This document shows, in pieces, positions 25,392 to 32,737 of a stretch of 64,000 nt of DNA (position 1 is its first letter; every line of letters starts with the position of its first letter). Under the pieces are notes generated by a model. It ran no database searches and was not told where the DNA came from. It worked only from the letters and a program-made list of their open reading frames with translations. Source of the DNA: Variovorax guangxiensis (GTDB lineage Bacteria > Pseudomonadota > Gammaproteobacteria > Burkholderiales > Burkholderiaceae_C); NCBI RefSeq assembly GCF_003952165.1, contig NZ_RXFT01000007.1:283758-347757 (forward strand), in the 5' to 3' direction. Made by a program: the position numbers and the translations under genes.

Positions 25392-26272
25392 GCCACGACC
25401 CGAACTCCACGAACCCCACGAATCCCAACACGCCCGAGCAGTCCCAGCTGGGCCGCGCGTCCGCCTACGCCGACCACTACGACCCGACGCTGCTCTTTCC
25501 CATCGCGCGCGCCACGCAGCGCGAGGCCATGGGCATCAAGGCCGGTGCGCTGCCCTTCTTCGGCGCCGACCTCTGGAGCGCTTTCGAAGTGAGCTGGCTC
25601 AACCTGCGCGGCAAGCCGCAGCTGGCCATCGCGCACTTCACCATTCCCTGCGAGACGCCCAACATCATCGAGAGCAAGAGCTTCAAGCTCTACCTCAACA
25701 GCTTCAACAACAGCCAGTTCGCGAGCGTCGACGCGGTGCGCGAGCGCCTGCGCGCCGACCTGTCGGAGGCGGCATGGCGCGGCAGCGACCAGCAGGCCAC
25801 CATCGGCGTGACGCTGCTCGCACCCGACATGTTCGACCGCGAGCCGGTGCACGAGCTCGACGGGCTCGACCTCGACCGCCTCGACATCGAGTGCAGCCAC
25901 TACCAGCCCACGCCCGAGCTGCTGAGCAGCGACGCCACGCAGGCGCCCGTCAACGAAACGCTCACCAGCCGGCTGCTCAAGAGCAACTGCCTCGTCACCG
26001 GCCAGCCCGACTGGGGCAGCGTGCAGATCCGCTACAGCGGCCCGCCCATCGACCAGGCCGGCCTGCTCGCGTACATCGTCAGTTTCCGCAACCACAACGA
26101 GTTCCACGAACCCTGCGCCGAGCGCATGTTCACGGACATCTGGACCCGCTGCAAGCCGAACAAGCTCGCGGTGTACGCGCGCTACACGCGGCGAGGCGGG
26201 CTGGACATCAACCCGTTCCGCACGAGCTGGCCGCAGGCGCTGCCGGCGAACATCCGGACGGCGCGGCAGTAG
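25388..26272 (+). CDS. queF: NADPH-dependent 7-cyano-7-deazaguanine reductase (long form)
   Basis: A 294-residue bimodular QueF, which reduces preQ0 to preQ1 in queuosine synthesis. The QueF motif is ESKSFKLYLNSFN (residues 95-107), the nucleophile that forms the thioimide is Cys201 in SNCLVTGQPDWGS, and EFHEPCAERMF lies in the C-terminal half. The N-terminal 20 residues are Asn/Pro/Thr-rich and not conserved. No preQ1 riboswitch can precede it, because its start overlaps the upstream hydrolase gene. Confidence 0.96.
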   Translation: MSHDPNSTNPTNPNTPEQSQLGRASAYADHYDPTLLFPIARATQREAMGIKAGALPFFGADLWSAFEVSWLNLRGKPQLAIAHFTIPCETPNIIESKSFKLYLNSFNNSQFASVDAVRERLRADLSEAAWRGSDQQATIGVTLLAPDMFDREPVHELDGLDLDRLDIECSHYQPTPELLSSDATQAPVNETLTSRLLKSNCLVTGQPDWGSVQIRYSGPPIDQAGLLAYIVSFRNHNEFHEPCAERMFTDIWTRCKPNKLAVYARYTRRGGLDINPFRTSWPQALPANIRTARQ

Positions 26273-26290
26273 GCCGGGGAGCTGCCCGCG

Positions 26291-26581
26291 ATGTTGTTTT
26301 CCGGACAGGAGATCGTGAAGGAGGGCATCTTTCTCTATGACGGAGAGATTGAGTGCGATATCCGGATCGTCCGTTCGCCTGTTCGCTTCGGAACGGGAGA
26401 CCATGAAGACGAACCCCATGTCAGAGACGACGTCGAGCAGGTCGTTTTCTATGTGCTGTACGGGTCGACGACCGAACGCGGAGTGTTCCGCTCAGGCAGT
26501 GGTGCTTATGAGTCTCTGCACGAGGCCATGACGCAGCTTGCGGCGGCGGCCATCGGGCCAACCCTGCGTTGGGCGACATAG
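26291..26581 (+). CDS. Hypothetical protein, 96 residues
   Basis: Not recognised. A GGGGAG sequence about ten bases before ATG 26291 supports the start. The protein is acidic, with alternating strands (GIFLYDGEIECDIRIVRSPV, then EQVVFYVLYGSTTERGVFRS) and a C-terminal helix, compatible with a small alpha/beta domain. It has no signal peptide and no membrane span. It follows queF by 18 bases and may be co-transcribed, but a functional link is not evident. A hairpin follows. Confidence 0.55.
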   Translation: MLFSGQEIVKEGIFLYDGEIECDIRIVRSPVRFGTGDHEDEPHVRDDVEQVVFYVLYGSTTERGVFRSGSGAYESLHEAMTQLAAAAIGPTLRWAT

Positions 26582-26603
26582 TCCACCGGACGATCTCCCG
26601 CAC

Positions 26604-26632
26604 GGGTTCCCGAAGCCCCTCTTCGGAAACCC
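26604..26632 (+). terminator. Hairpin behind the small hypothetical gene
   Basis: Arms 26604-26615 and 26621-26632 pair at 11 of 12 positions with a five-base CCCCT loop, 22 bases after the stop codon. There is no U-run, so termination would be inefficient or factor-dependent; the position between two units makes a terminator the best guess. Confidence 0.5.
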
Positions 26633-26716
26633 GAAACCCGCTCCAACCCGCCCTGTGGCATTCTGGATTTCGCCCGCGACCCCGCGGGCGAACGAACATC
26701 CGAAGCAGAGGCAAGC

Positions 26717-27622
26717 ATGGTTGAAGGAAAAGTGGTCGTCGTCACCGGCGCGGGCGGCGGCATCGGGCGCGACATCGCGCTGGCGATGGCGGCGCATGGT
26801 GCGAAGGTGGTGGTCAACGACATCGGCGCGGCGCTTGATGGCGCCGGGGGCAGCGCCGGCCCCGCGCAGCAGGTGGTCGACGAGATCCGCGCGGGCGGCG
26901 GGCAGGCCGTGCCCAGCACCGACAGCGTAGCCGACGCCGCGAGCGCGGCGCGCATCGTCGAATGTGCAGTCGAGAGCTTCGGGCGCATCGACGCCGTGGT
27001 GAACAACGCGGGCATCCTGCGCGACCGCTTCTTCCACAAGATGTCGGTCGACGAATGGGATTCGGTGCTCAAGGTGCACCTGTACGGCGCGTACTTCACG
27101 AGCCGCGCGGCCGCCACGCACTTCAAGGAGCAGGAGTCGGGCGCGCTGGTGCACATGACTTCCACCTCGGGTCTCATCGGCAACTTCGGCCAGGCCAACT
27201 ACGCGGCGGCCAAGCTCGGCATCGTGGCGCTGTCGAAGTCGATCGCGCTGGACATGCAGAAATTCAACGTGCGCTCCAACTGCATCGCGCCCTTCGCCTG
27301 GAGCCGCATGATCGGCGCGATTCCCACCGACACCGACGAGCAGCGCGCCCGCGTCGACAAGATCAAGCAGATGACGCCCGCCAAGGTCGCGCCGCTGGCC
27401 GTCTACCTTGCGAGCGATGCCGCGGCTGCGGTCAACGGCCAGATCTTCTCGGTGCGCAACAACGAGATTTCGCTCATCAGCCAGCCGCGCCCGGTGCGCT
27501 CCATCCACCGCTCCGAGGGCTGGACGCCGCAGAGCATCGCCGAGCACGCCATGCCCGCGATGCGCGCCAGCTTCTTCGATCTCGACCGCTCGGCGGACGT
27601 GTTCAGCTGGGACCCGGTCTGA
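26717..27622 (+). CDS. SDR-family NAD(P)-dependent 3-hydroxyacyl-CoA dehydrogenase-like protein
   Basis: A 301-residue short-chain dehydrogenase. The nucleotide site is TGAGGGIG at residues 10-17, NNAG at 97-99, Ser near 149-151, and the catalytic pair is Tyr162 and Lys166 in NYAAAKLG. The length and the C-terminal 50 residues (SIHRSEGWTPQSIAEHAMPA) match the group related to the dehydrogenase part of multifunctional beta-oxidation enzyme 2, which oxidises 3-hydroxyacyl-CoA. It lies at the left edge of the catabolic island and ahead of two LysR genes. Confidence 0.88.
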   Translation: MVEGKVVVVTGAGGGIGRDIALAMAAHGAKVVVNDIGAALDGAGGSAGPAQQVVDEIRAGGGQAVPSTDSVADAASAARIVECAVESFGRIDAVVNNAGILRDRFFHKMSVDEWDSVLKVHLYGAYFTSRAAATHFKEQESGALVHMTSTSGLIGNFGQANYAAAKLGIVALSKSIALDMQKFNVRSNCIAPFAWSRMIGAIPTDTDEQRARVDKIKQMTPAKVAPLAVYLASDAAAAVNGQIFSVRNNEISLISQPRPVRSIHRSEGWTPQSIAEHAMPAMRASFFDLDRSADVFSWDPV

Positions 27623-27702
27623 GGACAAACCCGCACAGGGCGGCGAGCGGCCTCATTCGCCGGACAATGCGCGTTTCGCCTTCTCCTTGATACCGGCGCC
27701 CG

Positions 27703-28593
27703 GTGAACCTGCACTTCGACCTGTTCGACCTGAAACTGTTCGTCTACGTGGCGGACGCGCACAGCCTCACGCGCGGCGCGGAGAAGGCCTGCATCTCGCT
27801 GGCCGCCGCCTCCACGCGCATCAAGCAGATGGAAGAGGCCGTGGGCGGCAAGCTGTTGCACCGCAGCGCGCAGGGCGTGAGCCTCACGGCGGCGGGGCAG
27901 GCCGTGCTCTATCACGCCAAGCGCGTGATGCAGCAGATGGAGCACCTGCGCTGCGACATGCAGGACTTCGGCAAGGGCATCAAGGGCCACGTGCGGGTGT
28001 TCGCCAACACCACCTCCATCACCGAATACCTGCCGCAGAAGCTGGCGGGCTTCCTCACGCAGCATCCGGCCGTGCAGGTGGACCTGCGCGAATACCTCAG
28101 CGAGGAGATCGTGCGCGCGGTGGCTGACGGCGAGGCCGACATCGGCATCCTCGCGGGCGACGTGCACACGGGCGACTTCGATGCGCAGCCCTTCGGCAGC
28201 AACCAGCTCGTGCTGGTGGTGCCCACCACGCACCGCCTCTCAGGCGTGCCTTCGGTGGCCTTTGCCGACACGCTCGACGAGCAGCACGTGGGCCTGCACC
28301 ACGGCAGCGCTATCCACCGCTTCCTGCAGCGCCGTGCCGAGCTCGCAGGGCGCGGCTTCAACCCGCGCATCCAGGTCAGCAGCTTCGAGGCCATCTGCCT
28401 GATGATCGAGGCGGGTGTTGGCGTCGGCGTGCTGCCGGCGTCGTCGGCGCAGCGGCTTTCGATGGCGATGCGCATCTCGACCGTGGCGCTCAGCGACGCC
28501 TGGGCCGAGCGCGAGCTGAAGCTGATCGCGCGCAGCCGCGAGCAGCTGCCGGCCTCCGCGCGCGAGCTCTTCGACCACCTCGTTGCGTCATGA
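27703..28593 (+). CDS. LysR-family transcriptional regulator (first of tandem pair)
   Basis: A 296-residue LysR protein read from GTG 27703. The winged helix-turn-helix covers residues 5-65; its recognition segment reads SLAAASTRIKQMEE instead of the usual QPAVS form. The substrate-binding domain follows from about residue 90. The next gene encodes a protein of the same unusual subgroup, so the two look like an old duplication. Likely targets are the neighbouring catabolic operons. A 97-base structured repeat starts three bases after the stop. Confidence 0.9.
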   Translation: MNLHFDLFDLKLFVYVADAHSLTRGAEKACISLAAASTRIKQMEEAVGGKLLHRSAQGVSLTAAGQAVLYHAKRVMQQMEHLRCDMQDFGKGIKGHVRVFANTTSITEYLPQKLAGFLTQHPAVQVDLREYLSEEIVRAVADGEADIGILAGDVHTGDFDAQPFGSNQLVLVVPTTHRLSGVPSVAFADTLDEQHVGLHHGSAIHRFLQRRAELAGRGFNPRIQVSSFEAICLMIEAGVGVGVLPASSAQRLSMAMRISTVALSDAWAERELKLIARSREQLPASARELFDHLVAS

Positions 28594-28595
28594 CG

Positions 28596-28692
28596 CTCAC
28601 CCCCAGGCTTCGCGCACTTCGTGTCGCTTCGCCAACCCCCTTGCAGGGGGCAACACCTGCGGCCCGGCAAAGCCGGTTCCGCGGTGTTCCTG
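28596..28692 (+). repeat. Structured intergenic repeat, copy 2 (97 bp)
   Basis: This is the second copy of the element at 23471-23567, with four substitutions. Both internal hairpins are kept. It begins three bases after a LysR stop codon and ends about 75 bases before the next LysR gene. Confidence 0.8.
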
Positions 28693-28765
28693 ACCTCGGC
28701 CGTGGCGAGCGAGCGCATCGTGGGCGATACATCGGCTCCTCGAAAAACCTGAACGACGGGGGCGC

Positions 28766-29653
28766 ATGTCGGCCGACCTGAAGTCGCTGCGCCTGTTCGT
28801 CGCCGTTGCTGACCACGGCAGCATCAGCGAAGGCGCCAAGCGCTGCCACATCGCGCTGGCGGCGGCCAGCAAGCGCATCTCCGACCTCGAGGCCCGCGCG
28901 CGGCTGCCGCTGCTGGTGCGCCATGCGCGCGGCGTCACGCTCACCTCGGCGGGCCACGGGCTGCTGCTGCATGCGCGCGCCGTGCTCTCGGCCATGGACC
29001 GGCTGGGCGCCGAGCTCGACGACTTCCAGAACGGCGTGGCCGGCGTGGTCAGCATCACGGCCAATGCGTCGACCATCGCGCAGTTCCTGCCGGCGCAGAT
29101 CGGCTCCTTCCTGCGGCTGCACCCGGTGCTGAAGATCGACCTGCAGGAGCGGGCCAGCACCGAGGTGGTGAAGGCGGTGCAGGCGGGCCTCGCCGACATC
29201 GGCGTGATCGAGGGCAACACGCCCGCCGAGGGCCTCGAATGCCTGCCCTACCGCACCGACGAGCTGGCCGTGGTGGTGGCGCGCGACCATCCGCTCGCGC
29301 GGCGCAGGCGCATCGGCGTCGACGAGGTGCTGAGCCACGACCACATCGTGGTGCGCGAAGGCACGGCGCTGCACCGGGTGCTGCTGTCGGCGGCGCTGGA
29401 GGCCGGCGTGCCGCTGAAGGTGCGCATGCAGGTGGGCAGCTTCGACATGGTCTGCCGCATGGTGGAGCAGGGCGCGGGCATCGGCGTGCTGCCCTATGCG
29501 GCCATCCTGCCGCAGCTGCAGATACTGAAGCTGCGCTGCCTGAAGCTCGACGCGCCCTGGGCCAACAGGCGCCACCTGCTGTGCGTGCGCAGGCAGCAGG
29601 AGCTGACGGTGGCCGCGCGCTCGGTGCTGGAGCATCTCGGCCTGCCCGACTGA
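28766..29653 (+). CDS. LysR-family transcriptional regulator (second of tandem pair)
   Basis: A 295-residue LysR protein. The helix-turn-helix (SISEGAKRCHIALAAASKRI) has the same ALAAAS recognition helix as the preceding regulator, and the effector domain aligns along its length (ITANASTIAQFLP against the partner's VFANTTSITEYLP). It lies directly upstream of the enolase-superfamily/Bug/decarboxylase operon, in the same direction, with a strong hairpin between, so it is a separate transcript that probably controls that operon. Confidence 0.9.
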   Translation: MSADLKSLRLFVAVADHGSISEGAKRCHIALAAASKRISDLEARARLPLLVRHARGVTLTSAGHGLLLHARAVLSAMDRLGAELDDFQNGVAGVVSITANASTIAQFLPAQIGSFLRLHPVLKIDLQERASTEVVKAVQAGLADIGVIEGNTPAEGLECLPYRTDELAVVVARDHPLARRRRIGVDEVLSHDHIVVREGTALHRVLLSAALEAGVPLKVRMQVGSFDMVCRMVEQGAGIGVLPYAAILPQLQILKLRCLKLDAPWANRRHLLCVRRQQELTVAARSVLEHLGLPD

Positions 29654-29668
29654 GGCACCGCATCCGTC

Positions 29669-29693
29669 GAGGCTTCGCGCCGCGCGAAGCCTC
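29669..29693 (+). terminator. Strong hairpin after the second LysR gene
   Basis: GAGGCTTCGCG (29669-29679) and CGCGAAGCCTC (29683-29693) form a perfect 11-base stem with a three-base loop, 15 bases after the stop codon. No U-run follows. It separates the regulator from the catabolic operon that starts at 29767. Confidence 0.6.
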
Positions 29694-29766
29694 GCTCCCG
29701 CCAAAAACGAATTGTTCTCCGGCGGCGCGCGCGCAAAGATGCGCGCTCCAACAAAGGAGACAAGAC

Positions 29767-30921
29767 TTGAAGATCGTTCGCGTCAGCGCCACGCCGCTGA
29801 ACATTCCCGTCACCATCGACGTGGTCGGCATGAACAAGCAGACCTCGCTGTCGCTGTGCCTCACCGAGATCGAGACCGACACGGGCCTCGTCGGCCACGG
29901 CATGACGGCCATCACCGAGGAAGAAATCATCGCCGCCGCCGTGCGCGAGGTGGCGGGCCCCGCGCTGATCGGCGAAGACCCGATGGCCACCGAGCGCCTG
30001 TGGGAGAAGCTCTACTGGCTGCTCTCGCCGCGCGGCCAGACCGGCTACGCCAGCCACACCATCGCCGCGCTCGACATCGCGCTGTGGGACATCAAGGCGC
30101 GCGCGCTCGGCCAGCCGCTGTGGCGCCTGCTGGGCGGCGCACGCGCGAAGGTGCCGGTGTACGCCACATTCGGCTTCGGCTTCTTCGAGCGCGACCAGCT
30201 CGCCGCCGCCGCGAAGCTGTGGGTGTCGCAGGGCTTCCAGCGGCTGAAGATGACCGTGGGCAACCACGCGCTCGCGCGCCGCGACGAGCCGCGCCCGCTC
30301 GACGAAGTCATCGCGGAAGACGTGCGCCGCGTCGCCGCCGTGCGCGAGGCCGTGGGCCCCGACGTCAAGCTCTACGTCGACGCCAACTGCGGCCTCGACC
30401 TGTTCCACGCCACCGAACTGGCGCACCGTATCGAGCCCTACGGCATCAGCTTCTTCGAGGAGCCGCTCACGCAGAACGACGTGCGCCAGATGGCCCAGCT
30501 GCGCGCGCGCACCCGCATCCCGCTGGCGTGCGGCCAGAACGAGGGCCTGGCCTTCCGCTTCCGCGACCTGCTGGTGAACCAGGCGGCCGACGTGCTGCAG
30601 CCCAACGTGACCATCTCGGGCGGCTACTCGCAGGTGCTGAAGATCGCGGGCATGGCGCAGGCCTTCAACGTGCCCATCGACAACGGCGGCGCCTGGCCCT
30701 TCCACAACATGCACCTGCACGCGGGCGTGTCGAACGGCGGCCTCGTCGAGTACCACTACGTGGCGGTGCAGATGCTCAAGCAGATCTTCGATGGCCTGCC
30801 CGTGCCCGACCAGGGCTGGCTCACACTGCCCGAGACGCCGGGCCTGGGCTTCGCGCCCAATGCCGAGCGCGTGCGCGAACTGGCGAAGCTGCCGACCTCG
30901 CACGGCAAGGGCAAGGCCTGA
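29767..30921 (+). CDS. Mandelate racemase/muconate lactonizing enzyme family protein (enolase superfamily)
   Basis: A 384-residue enzyme read from TTG 29767, which has GGAG eight bases upstream; the N-terminus LKIVRVSATPLNIPV then fits the family. Metal ligands are visible as Asp206 (YVDANCG), Glu232 (FFEEPL) and Glu259 (GQNEG). On the second barrel strand the usual K-x-K is Lys161-Met-Thr163, so the second lysine is missing. Asp275 (ADVLQPN) and His313 (PFHNMHLH) could form an Asp-His dyad. The superfamily abstracts a proton next to a carboxylate, leading to racemisation, dehydration or cycloisomerisation. It heads an operon with a Bug receptor and an arylmalonate decarboxylase homologue, so a carboxylic acid substrate is likely. 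Confidence 0.88.
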   Translation: MKIVRVSATPLNIPVTIDVVGMNKQTSLSLCLTEIETDTGLVGHGMTAITEEEIIAAAVREVAGPALIGEDPMATERLWEKLYWLLSPRGQTGYASHTIAALDIALWDIKARALGQPLWRLLGGARAKVPVYATFGFGFFERDQLAAAAKLWVSQGFQRLKMTVGNHALARRDEPRPLDEVIAEDVRRVAAVREAVGPDVKLYVDANCGLDLFHATELAHRIEPYGISFFEEPLTQNDVRQMAQLRARTRIPLACGQNEGLAFRFRDLLVNQAADVLQPNVTISGGYSQVLKIAGMAQAFNVPIDNGGAWPFHNMHLHAGVSNGGLVEYHYVAVQMLKQIFDGLPVPDQGWLTLPETPGLGFAPNAERVRELAKLPTSHGKGKA

Positions 30922-30992
30922 GCCACACTTTCTTCCCAAACGACCGGGCCGCGACAGACGGCCGGCGTCCGACCAAAGACAACGGAGACATG

Positions 30993-32006
30993 ATGAAAGC
31001 CAGACAAGCGATTCGACCACCCGCGCGCCGCCATGCATTGCGCGCGATGGCCGCCCTCGGACTCATCGGTGCCCTCGTGGCGCCCGCCGCCTGGGCCCAG
31101 GCCCAGAAGTACCCCGACAAGCCCATCCGCCTCATCGTCGGCTATTCGGCCGGCGGTGGCGTCGACGCGGTGGCGCGCCTGCTCGGCACGCGGCTGTCGA
31201 ACGTGCTGGGCCAGCAGGTGCTGGTGGAGAACCGCACCGGCGCCACCGGCCTCATCGCCGCCGACTTCGTCGCCAAGGCGCCGCCCGACGGCTACACGCT
31301 GATGATGGGCGACAGCGCCTTGCTCGCCGCCAAGCTGCTGCAGCCGAAGATCGCGCTGGACCCGCTCACCAGCTTCAAGCCGGTGGCCGGGGCCTTCATT
31401 TCGCCGCTGATGATCGTGGCCGGCAACGACTTTCCCGCGAAGACGCCGGCCGAGCTGGTGAAGGAGCTCAAGGCCAACGCCTCGCGCTACTCGTACGCCA
31501 CCTCGGGCGTGGGCACGGTGCAGCACCTGGGCTTCGAGATGCTCAAGCAGGCCACCGGCAGCCCCGTGGTGCACGTGCCGTACCGCGGCGCCGCGCAGAT
31601 CGTGCCCGACGTGATCGGTGGCCAGATTCCGATCGGCGTGGTGAGTGCCACCGCCGGCATGGCGCAGGCCAAGGCGGGCAAGCTGCGCGCGCTGGCGATG
31701 ATGAACACCGCAAAGCTCGAGGGCGCCGAGAGCGTGCCGCCGCTGGCCGATGCCCTGCCGGGCTTCGACGTGGCGCCGCGCATCTTCGTGCTGGCGCCGG
31801 CCGGTACGCCCAACGACATCGTCGACAAGCTCTCGGCCGCGGTGAAGTCGGTGCTCGACACGCCCGAGGCCGGCGCCGCGGCCGCCGCGCAGGGCACGCT
31901 GCGCGCGTACGCCACGCCGGCCCAGCTCGGCAAGGACATGGCGGCGGAGACCTCGCGGTGGAAGAAGATCATCGCGGACCAGCACATCGTGGCCGAGGGG
32001 AACTGA
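30993..32006 (+). CDS. Bug-family tripartite tricarboxylate transporter substrate-binding protein
   Basis: A 337-residue periplasmic receptor. ATG 30993 is preferred over the adjacent ATG 30990, because GGAG lies five bases upstream. The signal peptide runs through LGLIGALVAPAAWAQAQ. The mature protein carries the Bug signatures YPDKPIRLIVGYSAGGGVD, ENRTGATG and KAPPDGYTLM, and HVPYRGAAQ near the middle. Bug proteins bind carboxylates and amides for TctAB transporters or for sensing. No tctA or tctB lies nearby, so this is a solitary receptor. Its place between the enolase-superfamily and decarboxylase genes points to a dicarboxylate ligand. Confidence 0.93.
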   Translation: MKARQAIRPPARRHALRAMAALGLIGALVAPAAWAQAQKYPDKPIRLIVGYSAGGGVDAVARLLGTRLSNVLGQQVLVENRTGATGLIAADFVAKAPPDGYTLMMGDSALLAAKLLQPKIALDPLTSFKPVAGAFISPLMIVAGNDFPAKTPAELVKELKANASRYSYATSGVGTVQHLGFEMLKQATGSPVVHVPYRGAAQIVPDVIGGQIPIGVVSATAGMAQAKAGKLRALAMMNTAKLEGAESVPPLADALPGFDVAPRIFVLAPAGTPNDIVDKLSAAVKSVLDTPEAGAAAAAQGTLRAYATPAQLGKDMAAETSRWKKIIADQHIVAEGN

Positions 32007-32008
32007 GC

Positions 32009-32731
32009 ATGGCGCAGCCTCATCTGGGCCTGATCGTGCCGCCGGCGGCAGGCGCCGTGCCGGTGGACGGGCCGCTGCTTTACGGCGAGCGCATCCGCTT
32101 CAGCGCGCGCGGGCTGGGCCTGGGAGAAATCTCCACGCGCGGCTATCTGGACGTCATCGACTCCGTGGTCGCGAAGGCCGTTGCGCTCAAGGAAGAGGGC
32201 GTTTCCGCGATCTCGCTCATGGGCACTTCGCTGAGCTTCTTCCGCGGCGCGGCCTTCAACCGCCAGCTCGAGATCGAGATGGCGCGCGCCACCGGCCTGC
32301 CCTGCACGACCATGAGCAATGCCATCGTCAACGGGCTGCGCCACCTGAAGGTGCGGCGCGTCGCGGTGGCCACGGCCTACATCGACGAGGTCAACGCCCA
32401 GCTGCGCGGCTATCTGCAGCAAAGCGACTTCGAGCCGCTGGCGCTCGAGGGCCTTTCCATCTCCGACGTGCAGGCCGTGGGCAAGGTGCCCACCAGGGCG
32501 CTGGTGGACCTGTGCGTGAAGGTGTTCGAGGCGCAGCCGGGCGCCGACGGCATCCTGATCTCCTGCGGCGGGCTGGTCACGCTCGACGCGGTGCGCGAGG
32601 TGGAGGAGCTCCTTCAGGTGCCCGTGGTGTCCAGCTCGCCCGCCGGCTTCTGGGACCTGGCGCGCACCGCGGGGCTCGATGCGCGCTCGCCGGGCTGCGG
32701 CCGGCTCTTCGCCTGGACTGCACCGGCCTGA
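32009..32731 (+). CDS. Arylmalonate decarboxylase homologue (Asp/Glu racemase superfamily)
   Basis: A 240-residue protein, the same length as the Bordetella bronchiseptica arylmalonate decarboxylase as I remember it, and collinear with it. IVPPAAGAVPVDGPLLY, SLMGTSLSFFRGAAFN, GLPCTTMS, VAVATAYIDEVN, GILISCGGLVTLDA and PVVSSSPAGFWD match it closely. The key residues are Thr73 and Ser74 and Tyr124 (carboxylate/oxyanion site) and Cys186 (proton donor), each shifted by two from the reference. There is only one catalytic cysteine, which separates a decarboxylase from a racemase. The enzyme removes CO2 from alpha-substituted malonates without cofactor; the natural substrate is unknown. It is the last gene of the operon after a Bug receptor, two bases behind its stop. 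Confidence 0.9.
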   Translation: MAQPHLGLIVPPAAGAVPVDGPLLYGERIRFSARGLGLGEISTRGYLDVIDSVVAKAVALKEEGVSAISLMGTSLSFFRGAAFNRQLEIEMARATGLPCTTMSNAIVNGLRHLKVRRVAVATAYIDEVNAQLRGYLQQSDFEPLALEGLSISDVQAVGKVPTRALVDLCVKVFEAQPGADGILISCGGLVTLDAVREVEELLQVPVVSSSPAGFWDLARTAGLDARSPGCGRLFAWTAPA

Positions 32732-32737
32732 AGGCCT

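Noticed and set aside
25280..25400. preQ1 riboswitch upstream of queF
   Set aside because: The queF start overlaps the upstream hydrolase stop, leaving no untranslated leader.
23471..28692. CRISPR array or IS element from the two matching 97-bp segments
   Set aside because: There are only two copies 5 kb apart, with no spacers, transposase or terminal inverted repeats.
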